Part shown: one piece after another, positions 10,552 to 19,839 of the stretch
Layout of the letters: each line of letters opens with the position of its first letter
Numbering within the stretch: the first letter of the stretch is position 1
Assembly (NCBI GenBank): GCA_017475265.1
Contig: JAFVFY010000083.1
Coordinates: forward strand, 1 to 63,043
Direction: 5' to 3'
DNA from: Prevotella sp.
Lineage (GTDB): Bacteria > Bacteroidota > Bacteroidia > Bacteroidales > Bacteroidaceae
DNA length: 63,043 nucleotides
Translations under genes and position numbers: made by a program
Notes under the pieces: generated by a model
The model's database searches: none
The model's input: the letters and a program-made list of their open reading frames with translations, nothing else
Told to the model about the DNA's origin: nothing

Positions 10552-10664
10552 AACTGATTTCACGGATTTTCACGGATTAATTATTTCTTACCATCGAATC
10601 TAAAAGAAATCTGTGAAATCCATTATAATCTGTATAATCCGTGTAATCCGTAAAATCCGTTGTT
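10539..10664. repeat. Inverted pair of 9-nt arrays (AATCCGTnn)
   Basis: Left arm AACAACGGATT onward and right arm ending AATCCGTTGTT are inverted copies. Each arm is a run of nonamers: AATCTGTAT, AATCCGTGT, AATCCGTAA, AATCCGTTG on the right, and CACGGATTT-like units on the left. It overlaps the last codons and stop of the kinase gene and fills the gap to the deaminase. It could fold as a long imperfect hairpin and act as a terminator or RNA processing site. Confidence 0.75.
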
Positions 10665-10701
10665 GAAAAGAGTATGAATAATCCAAGTTAGAGTTGATAC
10701 T

Positions 10702-11193
10702 ATGGAGAATCAAGAACTTTATACCGCACAGGATTGCGAGTTTATGCGTGAGGCCATACGTCTGGCCACTGAGAGTGTAGAACGTGGCGGAGGCCCCTTT
10801 GGAGCTGTTATCGTGAAGGACGGCGAGGTCGTTGCATACGGTGCCAACCGTGTGACGCTCGACCACGACCCTACGGCACATGCCGAGGTGAGCGCGATAC
10901 GCGAGGCATGCCGTAAGTTGGACACCTTCGATCTCAGCGGCTGCACCATTTATACTTCGTGCGAGCCATGCCCCATGTGCCTGGGAGCAATCTACTGGGC
11001 ACACATAGACCGTATCTTCTATGGCAACAACCGTAAGGATGCCGCAGAAATTGGTTTTGACGACGATTTTATCTACGAAGAACTGGACCGCCCGATGTCT
11101 GGCCGCACCGTTCCCATTATTCCGATGTTGCGCGATGAGGCCCTCACTACCTTCCGACTTTGGGAAGAAAAGGAGGACAAGACGGAATACTAA
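10702..11193 (+). CDS. guaD: Guanine deaminase (CMP/dCMP-type zinc deaminase)
   Basis: A 163-residue cytosolic deaminase converting guanine to xanthine. Zinc site: HAE (PTAHAEVSAIR) and CEPCPMC (TSCEPCPMCLGAIYWA), with the Glu of HAE as proton shuttle. The segments AAEIGFDDDFIYEEL and the C-terminal KxEY are typical of bacterial GuaD and unlike TadA, which favours the purine assignment. The length is normal for the family. The gap upstream is the inverted 9-nt repeat and no consensus promoter was seen. It converges on mrdA, with a GC-rich hairpin between the two. Confidence 0.85.
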   Translation: MENQELYTAQDCEFMREAIRLATESVERGGGPFGAVIVKDGEVVAYGANRVTLDHDPTAHAEVSAIREACRKLDTFDLSGCTIYTSCEPCPMCLGAIYWAHIDRIFYGNNRKDAAEIGFDDDFIYEELDRPMSGRTVPIIPMLRDEALTTFRLWEEKEDKTEY

Positions 11194-11205
11194 GTCCTTT
11201 AACTT

Positions 11206-11239
11206 CCCCTCCCTCAACAGGGAGGGGACAGGGGAGGGT
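11206..11239. terminator. GC-rich hairpin between convergent genes
   Basis: CCCCTCCCT-CAAC-AGGGAGGGG (11206-11227) is a perfect 9-bp stem, followed by a second G-rich tract and TCTTTTA. It is related to the palindromic elements found inside genes and probably serves here as a shared terminator. Confidence 0.6.
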
Positions 11240-11242
11240 CTT

Positions 11243-13084
11243 TTACCTCTCTGCCGTACCGTAGTCGATGCGCTTGTTCTGGAAGTCAGTAGCTTTCTTT
11301 TCCGAGGCTTCCGAGAGGTGACCATTGATGTACTGTTCCATGATGAGACCGCCTAGAGGCACGCCGTAGGTGGCACCCCATCCACCGTTCTCCACGTAGA
11401 CGGCGACGGCAATCTTCGGGTCGTCCATGGGTGCGAAGCCCATGAAAACACTGTGATCGTGACCCTTGTTCTGTGCCGTTCCCGTCTTTCCGCAGGGCAT
11501 GAAGTTATAGTGTGCCAGTGCTTTACACGTACCTCCCAAAGCAGCCGAACGCATACCCTTCGCAACCTCTTCGTAGGCCCACGGAGCGGCCAGCGTCTTG
11601 CGGCGTTGGCTGTAGAGCGTGTCCAGCGGCTCTCCCTGCACCTTGCGCACCACATGAGGCGTAATGAACCATCCACGGTTGGCAATGGTCGCTCCCAGAT
11701 TGGCGATTTGTAGCGGTGAGGCTCCCACCTCGCCCTGCCCGATGGATATGGAAATAATGGTCAGCCCGCTCCATGATTCATGGTAACGGCCGTCGTAGAA
11801 CGTGGCGTTGGGAATCATGCCTCGGTTCTCGCCTGGCAGGTCTACGCCCGTCTGGTAGCCGAAGCCCATCGACACCATGTAGTCACGCCAGCGGTTGATG
11901 GCATCCTGCACCGTTGGGTATTTTTCACGGTTGCCAATCATGTAATAGAGTCCCCAGCAGAAATAGCCGTTACACGACGTGCTGATGGCGGGCACCAGCG
12001 CCAGGGGTGAAGAATGTCCGTGGCAACCCACGCGTAGACCTTTGTAGACGAAGCCATGATAGCATGGGTAGGTCGTCTGCGGGGTGATGATGCCTTCGGT
12101 GAGGAAGGTCAGCGCCTGTGTGGTCTTGAAGGTGGAGCCGGGCGGATAGCGTCCCTGGATGCTACGGTTGTAGAGCGGCTTCAGCGGGTCGCGGCTCAGC
12201 TCGCGGTGTGTCTGCGAACGTTGTCGTCCTACCATCTCCCGAGGGTCGTAAGTGGGCGAGCTGGCCATGCAAAGCACCTCACCCGTCTTTGGCTCAATGG
12301 CCACAATGCTGCCAAGCTTGCCTTCGAGCAACCGCTCGGCCAGCACCTGCAGCTTGTAGTCGATGGAGAGCGTGAGGTTCTTCCCTGGCACAGGTTTTCG
12401 GTCTAGTTCACCGTCCTTGTAACGTCCTTTGATGCGGCCGTGGGCATCGCGCAGCAATATCTGCACACCCTTCTCGCCGCGCAACTGCTTCTCGTAGGAG
12501 CGCTCCACACCCTGCTTGCCAATATAGTCGCCCGGCTGGTAGTATTCGTCGGCCTCGATGTCTGACGGCGACACCTCAGCTATGTCGCCCAGCACGTGGG
12601 CAAGGAAGGGGTGCTCATACTGTCGTATGCTGCGTTTCTGCACATAGAAGCCGGGGAAGCGATACATCTTCTCACGAAAGATGCTGAAGTCATGGTCGGA
12701 AAGCTGGCTCAGGAACAACTGCTGCGTAAAGCGCGAATAGTTCCTCATCTTGCGAATGGACGTCATGCGGTCATCGAACTCCTCCTTGGTGATGCCCAGC
12801 GTGTGGCAGAACTCCAGCGTGTCCATCGTCTTGGACACCTCGTTCATCACCACCATGATGTCGTAGCTAGGCTGGTTGTAGACGAGCAACTCGCCGTTGC
12901 GGTCGGTGATGACACCACGAGAAGGGAAGTCCACCTTCTTCAGGAAAGCGTTGGAATCGGCATTTTTCTTATAGTCATCGCTCATCAGCTGCAACGTGAA
13001 GAGGCGCACGATGTAGATGGCGATAATGGCTATGGCCACTATGCCTATCACGAATTTACGGCTCTCATAGCTGTTGTCAGCCAT
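11243..13084 (-). CDS. mrdA: Penicillin-binding protein 2 (elongasome transpeptidase)
   Basis: A 613-residue class B PBP that cross-links peptidoglycan during cell elongation. One membrane helix (about 10-29), a pedestal domain starting about SRGVITDRNG, then the transpeptidase domain with the nucleophile motif PPGSTFK, STSCN as the SxN motif, and GKTGTAQ as KTG. I use the ATG at 13084 (MADNSYES), because the longer reading from 13150 would begin inside the -7 promoter box at 13148-13155. The 5' leader is largely a 7-nt array (AACAATA/ACCAATA). In related genomes mrdA usually sits with mreBCD and rodA; here it stands alone between guaD and rnhB. Confidence 0.95.
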   Translation of the reverse strand: MADNSYESRKFVIGIVAIAIIAIYIVRLFTLQLMSDDYKKNADSNAFLKKVDFPSRGVITDRNGELLVYNQPSYDIMVVMNEVSKTMDTLEFCHTLGITKEEFDDRMTSIRKMRNYSRFTQQLFLSQLSDHDFSIFREKMYRFPGFYVQKRSIRQYEHPFLAHVLGDIAEVSPSDIEADEYYQPGDYIGKQGVERSYEKQLRGEKGVQILLRDAHGRIKGRYKDGELDRKPVPGKNLTLSIDYKLQVLAERLLEGKLGSIVAIEPKTGEVLCMASSPTYDPREMVGRQRSQTHRELSRDPLKPLYNRSIQGRYPPGSTFKTTQALTFLTEGIITPQTTYPCYHGFVYKGLRVGCHGHSSPLALVPAISTSCNGYFCWGLYYMIGNREKYPTVQDAINRWRDYMVSMGFGYQTGVDLPGENRGMIPNATFYDGRYHESWSGLTIISISIGQGEVGASPLQIANLGATIANRGWFITPHVVRKVQGEPLDTLYSQRRKTLAAPWAYEEVAKGMRSAALGGTCKALAHYNFMPCGKTGTAQNKGHDHSVFMGFAPMDDPKIAVAVYVENGGWGATYGVPLGGLIMEQYINGHLSEASEKKATDFQNKRIDYGTAER

Positions 13085-13125
13085 ACCAATAAACAATAAC
13101 CAATAAACAATAACCAATAACAAAT
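13085..13125 (-). repeat. 7-nt array in the mrdA leader
   Basis: Heptamers of the ACCAATA/AACAATA family occupy the 5' untranslated region up to the ATG. The same heptamer core (AATAACC) makes up the tandem array inside the divergent gene rnhB. Confidence 0.75.
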
Positions 13126-13147
13126 TGTGCGTTTCGCGAATTGGTTG

Positions 13148-13179
13148 CAAAATTACTCCTTTTCTCGGAAATAAACAAA
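13148..13179 (-). promoter_or_regulatory. Promoter of mrdA
   Basis: On the minus strand TTTG (13176-13179), 20 bases, TAATTTTG (13148-13155): an exact Bacteroidetes promoter. It fixes the mrdA start downstream of 13148. Confidence 0.85.
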
Positions 13180-13268
13180 AGAAACAAGGCTCTTCACACT
13201 AATTAAGATAAAATTATACTGACTGGGCTTCACCCCGGAGTGGGAAACAAAATAAAAAACAAGATTTG

Positions 13269-13300
13269 TTTGGCGGTCTGCATGATTTGTAGTATTTTTG
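13269..13300 (+). promoter_or_regulatory. Promoter of rnhB
   Basis: TTTG (13269-13272), 20 bases, TATTTTTG (13293-13300). Only seven bases separate the -7 box from the ATG at 13308, so the transcript should be leaderless or nearly so. Confidence 0.85.
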
Positions 13301-13307
13301 CAGCCGA

Positions 13308-14069
13308 ATGTTGTTAAGTCATTACTACGATGGTCTTGTTGAGGCCGGCTGCGACGAGGCGGGCCGAGGATGTCTGGCAGGCAGCGTCTATGCTGCTGCC
13401 GTCATTCTGCCGCCTGACTACGAGAACGCTATGCTCAACGACTCGAAGCAGCTGACGGAGCACCGACGCTACGAGCTGCGGACGGTCATAGAGCGTGATG
13501 CCGTGGCCTGGGCCGTGGGTATCGTCACACCAGCGGAGATAGACCGCATCAACATCCTCAATGCCTCCATCTTGGCCATGCACCGCGCACTCGACGGACT
13601 GAAAGTGAGGCCAGAGGCTATCATCGTGGACGGTAACCGTTTCAAGCCCTATCGGGAACCAATAACCAATAACCGGGAACCAATAACCAATAACCGGGAA
13701 CCAATAACCAATAACCGGGAACCAATAACCAATAACCGGAAACCAATAACCAATAACCGGGAACCAATAACCAATAACCGGGAACCAATAACCAATAACC
13801 GGGAACCAATAGCCATCCCCTACACCACCATAGTAAAAGGCGACGGCAAGTACCTTTCCATTGCCGCCGCCTCTATATTGGCTAAGACTTACCGTGATGA
13901 CTACATGAACGCCCTGCACCAGGAGTATCCGCAATATGACTGGGATAAAAACAAGGGCTACCCTACCCTACGCCACCGCGAGGCTATCCGTCAGTACGGC
14001 ACCACGCCCTATCACCGCCTGAGCTATAACCTGCTAGGGACTAAGGAGCTGGAGCTGGAGTTTCTTTGA
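13308..14069 (+). CDS. rnhB: Ribonuclease HII with an in-frame tandem-repeat insertion
   Basis: A 253-residue enzyme that removes ribonucleotides and RNA primers from RNA/DNA hybrids. The catalytic acidic residues are present: CDEAGRG (Asp16, Glu17), VDGNRF (Asp108) and AKTYRDD. Without residues 116-168 it would be about 200 residues, the normal size. That stretch is seven copies of R(E/K)PITNN plus a partial copy, encoded by a 21-nt tandem array, inserted just after the conserved VDGNRFKPY strand where other RNases HII go straight on to [13 protein letters not shown]. The fold core is intact, so the enzyme is probably active with a flexible loop. The 3' end overlaps the convergent M6 peptidase gene by 46 bases. 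Confidence 0.95.
   Translation: MLLSHYYDGLVEAGCDEAGRGCLAGSVYAAAVILPPDYENAMLNDSKQLTEHRRYELRTVIERDAVAWAVGIVTPAEIDRINILNASILAMHRALDGLKVRPEAIIVDGNRFKPYREPITNNREPITNNREPITNNREPITNNRKPITNNREPITNNREPITNNREPIAIPYTTIVKGDGKYLSIAAASILAKTYRDDYMNALHQEYPQYDWDKNKGYPTLRHREAIRQYGTTPYHRLSYNLLGTKELELEFL
13653..13812 (+). repeat. 21-nt in-frame tandem array (7.6 copies) inside rnhB
   Basis: The unit is CGGGAACC followed by AATAACCAATAAC, itself three heptamers. It starts at 13653 and repeats every 21 bases, with one variant unit (GGAAACC at 13737). Twenty-one is 7 codons, so gain or loss of units keeps the rnhB frame. The antisense strand is also open across it. Confidence 0.95.
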
Positions 14070-16675
14070 CCATTGGCCATGATGGAGATGACGGTCGAAA
14101 TGTCGGCCACGTCAATTGTTCCGTCGCCATTCACGTCAGCCCTTTCGTATTCTTCCGAACCTGCCATGACGCTAATGATGGCCGAGATGTCGGCCACGTC
14201 TACCGAGCCGTCACCGTTCACGTCACCTACGACGTAGCTATCGGCGGGCTTCTCCACCTCTATCACCGAGCTGGTGAGGCTGATGACGTATGTCAACGTG
14301 TCATCTATAACGGAGGTGGTAAGTATGCCAGTAACGTCGAAATATTTTCCAGAAAGTGTAGAGGTTTTTGGCGTGGTGATGTTCTTCAGTCCGAAGGTGT
14401 TGTACATTTGTGCCCGTTGGCTGCCAACTTCGGCAAACACCTTCTTGTTTTCCAAAGTCAGTTGTACACCCTTCAGGATGACAAGGTCGCAAAGCATTTC
14501 GTCTGTCAGGGGGCCGTTGTGATTCACTTCCAACGGTAATGCTGCTTCGGCATCAGTAGTGACTACGATACCCGAGGCATTGGTGTAGTTCTCCACGGCA
14601 GAGAGTTGCGGCATGCGGTTCATGAAGACAAGTTCTCCGAAGAGAGGCCCGTTGAGTCTGTCGTTCTGTTCGGCATTGAGGCCAGTATTACTGAAACAGA
14701 TACTGCCTGTGGCATCGCGTACGTAATAGTTGTCGTTGTGCTTGAAAAGCACTTGTGCATCAGTGAGTGTGAGCTGAGCCTTGCTGCCTTCTTCTAGTGC
14801 GCGGAAAGCGGCAATGGTGGGAATGACTTCCAGTTCCTTGACGGTAACATGGCAGGTGGCGGAAATGTCGTTGTCAGACTTGACAATGATGTTTGCCGTT
14901 CCCTCGTTGATGGCGCTTACAAATCCCGTTTGATCCACAGTAGCCACCGAAGGATTATCAGATGTCCAAGTCAATTTCTGTATGGCGTTTTCTGGTACAA
15001 GCGTAGGAGTGAGCTGTAGGGTAGTACCGTAGCCCATAACGACACTGTCGGGAAGGATGATGTCGGTCAGCACATGTGCGTAGTAGACGTTGAAGTTAAT
15101 GATATTGTTCTGTTCGGTAATGTTTTTTATGGCATAGTCACATTCCTTGCCTGCCCAAGTGAGCAGGTTGGCAGGGCTAGTAGTGTTGCTGATGCTAGTC
15201 ACGCGACCGAGGCCTGGGAAGGGGTCGCGGCCTGTTGATGGGAAGGGGTCATAATGGGTGGCTTGTACACCTTTGGCTCGCACTAGCTCATAGTAGGGGT
15301 GGTCTGGGTTATCGTTTACACCGTTGCCTAACCAAACTTGTGAGTTTGTGGAATCCACGCGGAAGATAAGCATGCCGTGTCCAGGCAATGCTGAATCCCA
15401 CTTATTCTTCTGGCGGTTCTCCAGCAGGAAAAATTCTTTCTTCACGGGTGTGTTGATGCGGAAGCCTGTGTTGCTCTCATGAATGGCCTCTATTGAGAAG
15501 TCTCCAGGTACGCTGATAACCTGTGGTGTGGCAAAGCCCAGGGCGTAGCGCTCGTAGAGCGAATAGTTGACAGGCGTACGTCCGTAGTTGCCGTCGGCAC
15601 CATTGGCCATAATAGACCATCCCCCTGGGTTCACACATTCCTCGTCGAAGTAATTGTTCGTGTCGTAGAGGTCGGGCAAGCCCAGCACATGACTGAACTC
15701 ATGGCATATAGTGCCGATGCCTTCGAGTAAGTCCTCGTAATACAGCAGTTCTGTAGAGCAAGCATAGCGGCTAAGATAGACCCCGTCCTTTCGCACGTTG
15801 CGGAAGTATCTTATGTCTGACTGGTGAGGCCACAATAGACGCTCATCGTTACCGGCAACATGAGAACCCTTGCCAGAGAAGATAAAATAAATCATGTCCA
15901 CGACACCATTGCCATCAACATCGTAGTCCTTGAAGTTCACAATATCGTCGGCTGCAGTCGCAGCGTCAATCATCAGCTGTGTATAGTTGCTGTTTTCCTG
16001 AGTGCCGTCTGGACGGGGATAATACTGGCTGCGGTCTATATTCACTGGACCAACGACATCGAAATGCGGGACAAATGCCCCGTTGGAATTGTCGCGGAAA
16101 TAGTCGCGGACGGAACCCGTACACACCGTCGAGCCGACGTTTGTGCGGGGCTCACCATTATAATTATCCTGGTTTATCATCTTATCCATGATGTCGTTGT
16201 AGTCATCATAGAGGAATGGACAGTCATTGTACTCCACGAGTATGACCAGTCCACGGAACTTGTCATAGTCATAGCGTTGCGCATTATACTGTGCCTTTGC
16301 CCGTGCGACATTGTTGCGTCGGCGTTCCTGCTCCTGCACGGGTTCCATCCTCGGTGTGAGCATTCGTCCCACGCTCTCCAGATATGCCTTGTCTTCCATC
16401 GTACGCTCTTCAGCATCGTGGGCCACAAGCTCCGTAGGAGCCAGGCGTCCGTCTACATCGAGGTGTGCATAGACATAGTAGCCACGGTCGTTACGCGTCA
16501 GCGTATAGCCATCAGAGGTAGTGTTGAAACTGCGGTACTCATCGCCCACAAGGCGGATGGTGACATACGAGCCATCAGGCTGTTGTACGCGCTTCGTGCC
16601 CTGATAGGCGGGACGCGAAAAGGCCGATACCACAATGAGCAGCATCGACAGGAATATGATGGATAGTCTTTTCAT
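14024..16675 (-). CDS. Secreted M6-family metallopeptidase with Big2 and dockerin-like domains
   Basis: An 883-residue exported protease. Signal peptide about 1-20; M6 (immune inhibitor A type) catalytic domain about 120-450 with the zinc motif [14 protein letters not shown] (first His near residue 325); Big_2 Ig-like domain about 515-590 ([29 protein letters not shown]); a further beta-rich region about 600-790; and a C-terminal dockerin type I pair ([28 protein letters not shown]). It has its own promoter (16702-16733) but follows the other dockerin protein and the SusC/SusD genes on the same strand, so it probably feeds peptides to that transporter. The end overlaps rnhB. Confidence 0.9.
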   Translation of the reverse strand: MKRLSIIFLSMLLIVVSAFSRPAYQGTKRVQQPDGSYVTIRLVGDEYRSFNTTSDGYTLTRNDRGYYVYAHLDVDGRLAPTELVAHDAEERTMEDKAYLESVGRMLTPRMEPVQEQERRRNNVARAKAQYNAQRYDYDKFRGLVILVEYNDCPFLYDDYNDIMDKMINQDNYNGEPRTNVGSTVCTGSVRDYFRDNSNGAFVPHFDVVGPVNIDRSQYYPRPDGTQENSNYTQLMIDAATAADDIVNFKDYDVDGNGVVDMIYFIFSGKGSHVAGNDERLLWPHQSDIRYFRNVRKDGVYLSRYACSTELLYYEDLLEGIGTICHEFSHVLGLPDLYDTNNYFDEECVNPGGWSIMANGADGNYGRTPVNYSLYERYALGFATPQVISVPGDFSIEAIHESNTGFRINTPVKKEFFLLENRQKNKWDSALPGHGMLIFRVDSTNSQVWLGNGVNDNPDHPYYELVRAKGVQATHYDPFPSTGRDPFPGLGRVTSISNTTSPANLLTWAGKECDYAIKNITEQNNIINFNVYYAHVLTDIILPDSVVMGYGTTLQLTPTLVPENAIQKLTWTSDNPSVATVDQTGFVSAINEGTANIIVKSDNDISATCHVTVKELEVIPTIAAFRALEEGSKAQLTLTDAQVLFKHNDNYYVRDATGSICFSNTGLNAEQNDRLNGPLFGELVFMNRMPQLSAVENYTNASGIVVTTDAEAALPLEVNHNGPLTDEMLCDLVILKGVQLTLENKKVFAEVGSQRAQMYNTFGLKNITTPKTSTLSGKYFDVTGILTTSVIDDTLTYVISLTSSVIEVEKPADSYVVGDVNGDGSVDVADISAIISVMAGSEEYERADVNGDGTIDVADISTVISIMANGQRNSSSSSLVPSRL

Positions 16676-16701
16676 TACAATGTGTATTTATAGTGAGCTT
16701 G

Positions 16702-16733
16702 CAAAGGTACGCATTTCCCGCGAAACAGCCAAT
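16702..16733 (-). promoter_or_regulatory. Promoter of the M6 peptidase gene
   Basis: On the minus strand ATTG (16730-16733), 20 bases, TACCTTTG (16702-16709). It allows expression separate from the SusCD run, which ends at the terminator 16776-16826. Confidence 0.75.
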
Positions 16734-16775
16734 CTTTTAGCATAAATTCACTAAGCAAAGAGGTCATCAAGCCGT

Positions 16776-16826
16776 AAAAAGCACCCTTTTGGCAAAAACA
16801 GTTTATGTTTATTGCCAAAAGGGCGC
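16776..16826 (-). terminator. Intrinsic terminator after the SusCD-led run
   Basis: On the minus strand, GCGCCCTTTTGGCAA pairs with TTGCCAAAAGGGTGC (16812-16826 with 16781-16795; one non-Watson-Crick pair) and is followed by TTTTT (16776-16780). Confidence 0.8.
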
Positions 16827-16871
16827 ATTTTATGCTCCAACAGACGGAGTCGTAGTTAATGCTTTGTCAGT

Positions 16872-19811
16872 TTAGTTGCCAGCCATGATGGTGATGACAT
16901 TAGAGATGTCGGCCACGTCGACAGATCCGTCTTCGTTCACGTCGGCAGCAGCATACTCGGCAGTACCGGCCATGACGCTGATGATGGCAGAGATGTCGGC
17001 CACATCTACGGTACCGTCACCGTTCACGTCACCCTGAATACTTCCAGAACCGCCGCCCTGATTGATGGTGACCTTCAGGCGAGCACCAGTCTGCATGAAC
17101 ACTATTTCTGCCGAGCGTTTCTCCACGCCAGTAGGCAGGGCAGCTGCGGCAACCACGAGGTCGTAGTCGATGCCGTTGACGAAGTACTCATATTCATTAC
17201 CCTCCTCATCTTTCTCAGTCGCAGTAGTGTAGTCCTCATTGGCAACGCTGACAGTTAACCATTCGGGGATTTCTTCTTGCTCCTCACCATCCACGGTGAT
17301 GCTCTCTACGAGAAGTGAATAGGTGGGTTCTTCAGTCTCTTCGTCTTTGTTGTAATACATGGGATCAACATGTATGGACTTCTCGCCTCCCTCGGCATCG
17401 AACTGCAGGTTGGTGTTGTCCTCCGTATGGAGATAGCCATAGGTAGCGTCGTTAAGACCGATGAAAAGCTGGGGCCAGCCTTCTCCGTATGAGCGCAGCC
17501 GCTGCTCGCCTGGCTTCTGGAACCAAGTCGAGGTAACCTCCTTGCAGGAATATTCCTGACTACCCAGCACGCCACTGAAGGTACCATTGTCCCAGTCGTC
17601 AATGACGATGACAAACTCATCCTCGATGAAAAGATAGTCGAGAGTCTCACTCATGCCCATCTCGTCCTCACGATAAAGCTCATCAAATACAACCTCCGCA
17701 ATACCACTGTCGTATAGCACAACGTTGTCGTTGGTGGCATCGCCCTCGGCAATGAGATCGCCCAGCTCGAGGTTACCCGTCGAAGAGCGCGAACACTTGT
17801 AGAGGCAGATGTGCAAATTGAAATCGTCCTGTGCACTAAATGACACCATAGGAAGCGTCACGCCGGTGAGGAACAACGGTGTGCTGGGCTTGCCCTGATA
17901 GGAGTAAATCTTGGAAATAGGATTTACACTAGTGTATTGTTCAGCGAAGTCGGGAGTACCCCAGTTGACATAGAACGTTAGGTCGAAGTCGGGATTCTGA
18001 CGTGTCATCGTGGCGTATGTACCATCAGTGAAGGCGAAGCTGCCCTGGCCGTGTCCTGCATAGAAAAATGCGTCCTCATAGCGCTTTTCCTCAGTATCAT
18101 TGCCCTCTTCATCCGAAGCAAAAGAGAGGCCCTTTCCCCAAGTGAAAGGCTCAGACTTGGCTCCATCGTTATAGGCTACAAGTGAGAAGTCCGAATAGAC
18201 ACTTCCTCCCTCAGTGTCGAAGCTAAAGTCACGGTTAGTGTCGGTGATGACAACTTCATCCTCCTCTTCCCTATTTTTAATAGCCGTCCACTCGAAGTTG
18301 GTAGCAACGTCGAAGGTGTTGTTGCGGAACGAGACAGGAGTGTATGCTCCCAAGACTCCAAGATTATTATTGAAACTATAGCCCGTGGGACCCATTCCTG
18401 CAAAGAGCACCAGCTCGTTAGGCTCGAAAGCCACATCCTTTGGTGCTTCAGGGGCTGCGCCTGGCAGACGATATTTCACGTTGTCTATATACGAGTAAGA
18501 TCCTAGATAGGTATTGAAGGTGGCATCGAAGGTATCTGTCTCCCAAGCTCCTAAGATGACGCTCTCGCCTTCGATAGTGGTCAGCGAGCCGTCCTCGCCC
18601 TCGGTGAGCACAATACATCCATCATTTGCAGTACCACTGCAAATCAGGATATAGACCGTGCCGTCCTCACCGCCTTCCTCCTCGTCGGGGTAGCTGGCTA
18701 TCACCTGTGGAGCCACGGTGATGATGTTGCCTTCCTGTGTGTACTCCACGTCAATGCCGTCGGGATAGAGACCGGCGAATGTGTCAATGAGCGGTGACAT
18801 GTTGATGAAGTAGTGGCTTTCCTCCTCATCCATTGAGATGGTGCCACGCTGCATAATCCAGTCCATGGGCTCATTGGCGAAATAGTCTACGCCATGGGCA
18901 TTGTACTCCAGATTGATTGCATCCTCGTAACGATAGTAATAACGGACGTTGGCATACAGCTCATCCCAACCTAAGTAGGCGTCACCATCGCTCATGTCGG
19001 GATCGAACTCCACATTGGCGAATTTGCCCAAGCATATCCAGTTGCCATTGGTGATGGTGAGCTTCCCTTCGTCACCCAGCTCCATGTTGATTTCACCAGT
19101 GAAGTTGCCATCCTCGTCCTCGCTGTTGGCAGAGAAGAGAGTTATGTAGAACGTAGTGTCCTTTGCCTCATTCTGATAAGTGGCAACGGCTTGAGGAAGG
19201 ATGGTGATGACGTTGCCCTCAATTGTGTACTCCACGGGAATGCCCTTGGGATACAGTTCGCTGAGGTAAGAAGGTGTCGGGATAACATCGACGAGAGCAT
19301 TAACCTCCTCTTCCTCACCAGTTTCTTCATTGGTGTATGTTCCTGTAACAGGAGTCATCGCCCACTGCTCCACCTCTTTTGTGTCATAGTTGATACCAAA
19401 GGCGGTATAGCTCTCGACGAATGACGGCTCTCTGCGCGAACCCCTGGCCTTTGCTGCCGTCTGTCTGTTCAGCTTGATGGTGGGTGTGAGGTTCACCATC
19501 TGGCGACCCTGTGCCTTGCCTTTGCCGAATGTCTTACCCTGCATCTGCTGTAGTGGCTGCACGGACGTATGCTTTGTACGTGTCACAGGCTTTACCTTTG
19601 CGAGGTCGAGGGTGAGGTGCTTACCGACGGGGGCATAGCTCCTGGTGGTCAGGTCCATCCTGGGGGCTTGGGCCTGGAACGATTTCTGTACCATACTGCT
19701 CTTTGTCAGCTCCGGGGCTTTTGGCTGGCCGCTGTAGACCTTCGGGCTGGATTGTGCACTGGCTGTGATGGTCATGACTGCCATGACAGCTAATAGTAGA
19801 AACTTTTTCAT
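16872..19811 (-). CDS. Secreted protein with BACON-like domain and dockerin-like tail
   Basis: A 979-residue exported protein. Signal peptide about 1-19. Two related beta-rich modules (about 150-300 and 300-440) share phrases such as LYPKGIPVEYTIEGNVITI and LYPDGIDVEYTQEGNIITV. A BACON-type domain lies near 800-920 (LQFDAEGGEKSIHV, RSAEIVFMQTGARLKVTINQ). The C-terminus is a dockerin type I pair ([28 protein letters not shown]), closely similar to that of the adjacent M6 peptidase. No catalytic motif was recognised. It follows the DUF4302 lipoprotein by 28 bases and so belongs to the SusC/SusD-led operon; a binding or surface-display role for the imported substrate is plausible. Confidence 0.75.
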   Translation of the reverse strand: MKKFLLLAVMAVMTITASAQSSPKVYSGQPKAPELTKSSMVQKSFQAQAPRMDLTTRSYAPVGKHLTLDLAKVKPVTRTKHTSVQPLQQMQGKTFGKGKAQGRQMVNLTPTIKLNRQTAAKARGSRREPSFVESYTAFGINYDTKEVEQWAMTPVTGTYTNEETGEEEEVNALVDVIPTPSYLSELYPKGIPVEYTIEGNVITILPQAVATYQNEAKDTTFYITLFSANSEDEDGNFTGEINMELGDEGKLTITNGNWICLGKFANVEFDPDMSDGDAYLGWDELYANVRYYYRYEDAINLEYNAHGVDYFANEPMDWIMQRGTISMDEEESHYFINMSPLIDTFAGLYPDGIDVEYTQEGNIITVAPQVIASYPDEEEGGEDGTVYILICSGTANDGCIVLTEGEDGSLTTIEGESVILGAWETDTFDATFNTYLGSYSYIDNVKYRLPGAAPEAPKDVAFEPNELVLFAGMGPTGYSFNNNLGVLGAYTPVSFRNNTFDVATNFEWTAIKNREEEDEVVITDTNRDFSFDTEGGSVYSDFSLVAYNDGAKSEPFTWGKGLSFASDEEGNDTEEKRYEDAFFYAGHGQGSFAFTDGTYATMTRQNPDFDLTFYVNWGTPDFAEQYTSVNPISKIYSYQGKPSTPLFLTGVTLPMVSFSAQDDFNLHICLYKCSRSSTGNLELGDLIAEGDATNDNVVLYDSGIAEVVFDELYREDEMGMSETLDYLFIEDEFVIVIDDWDNGTFSGVLGSQEYSCKEVTSTWFQKPGEQRLRSYGEGWPQLFIGLNDATYGYLHTEDNTNLQFDAEGGEKSIHVDPMYYNKDEETEEPTYSLLVESITVDGEEQEEIPEWLTVSVANEDYTTATEKDEEGNEYEYFVNGIDYDLVVAAAALPTGVEKRSAEIVFMQTGARLKVTINQGGGSGSIQGDVNGDGTVDVADISAIISVMAGTAEYAAADVNEDGSVDVADISNVITIMAGN

Positions 19812-19839
19812 TGTCTTGATTTTTAGTTTATATTAGAGT

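Noticed and set aside
13653-13812. CRISPR-like repeat array
   Set aside because: Units are contiguous 21-mers with no unique spacers, in frame in rnhB, and no cas genes are near.
13314-13934. Antisense reading frame of 206 residues with a repeated YWFPVIG motif
   Set aside because: It is the complement of rnhB; the repeat happens to be open on both strands, and it has no promoter or homology.
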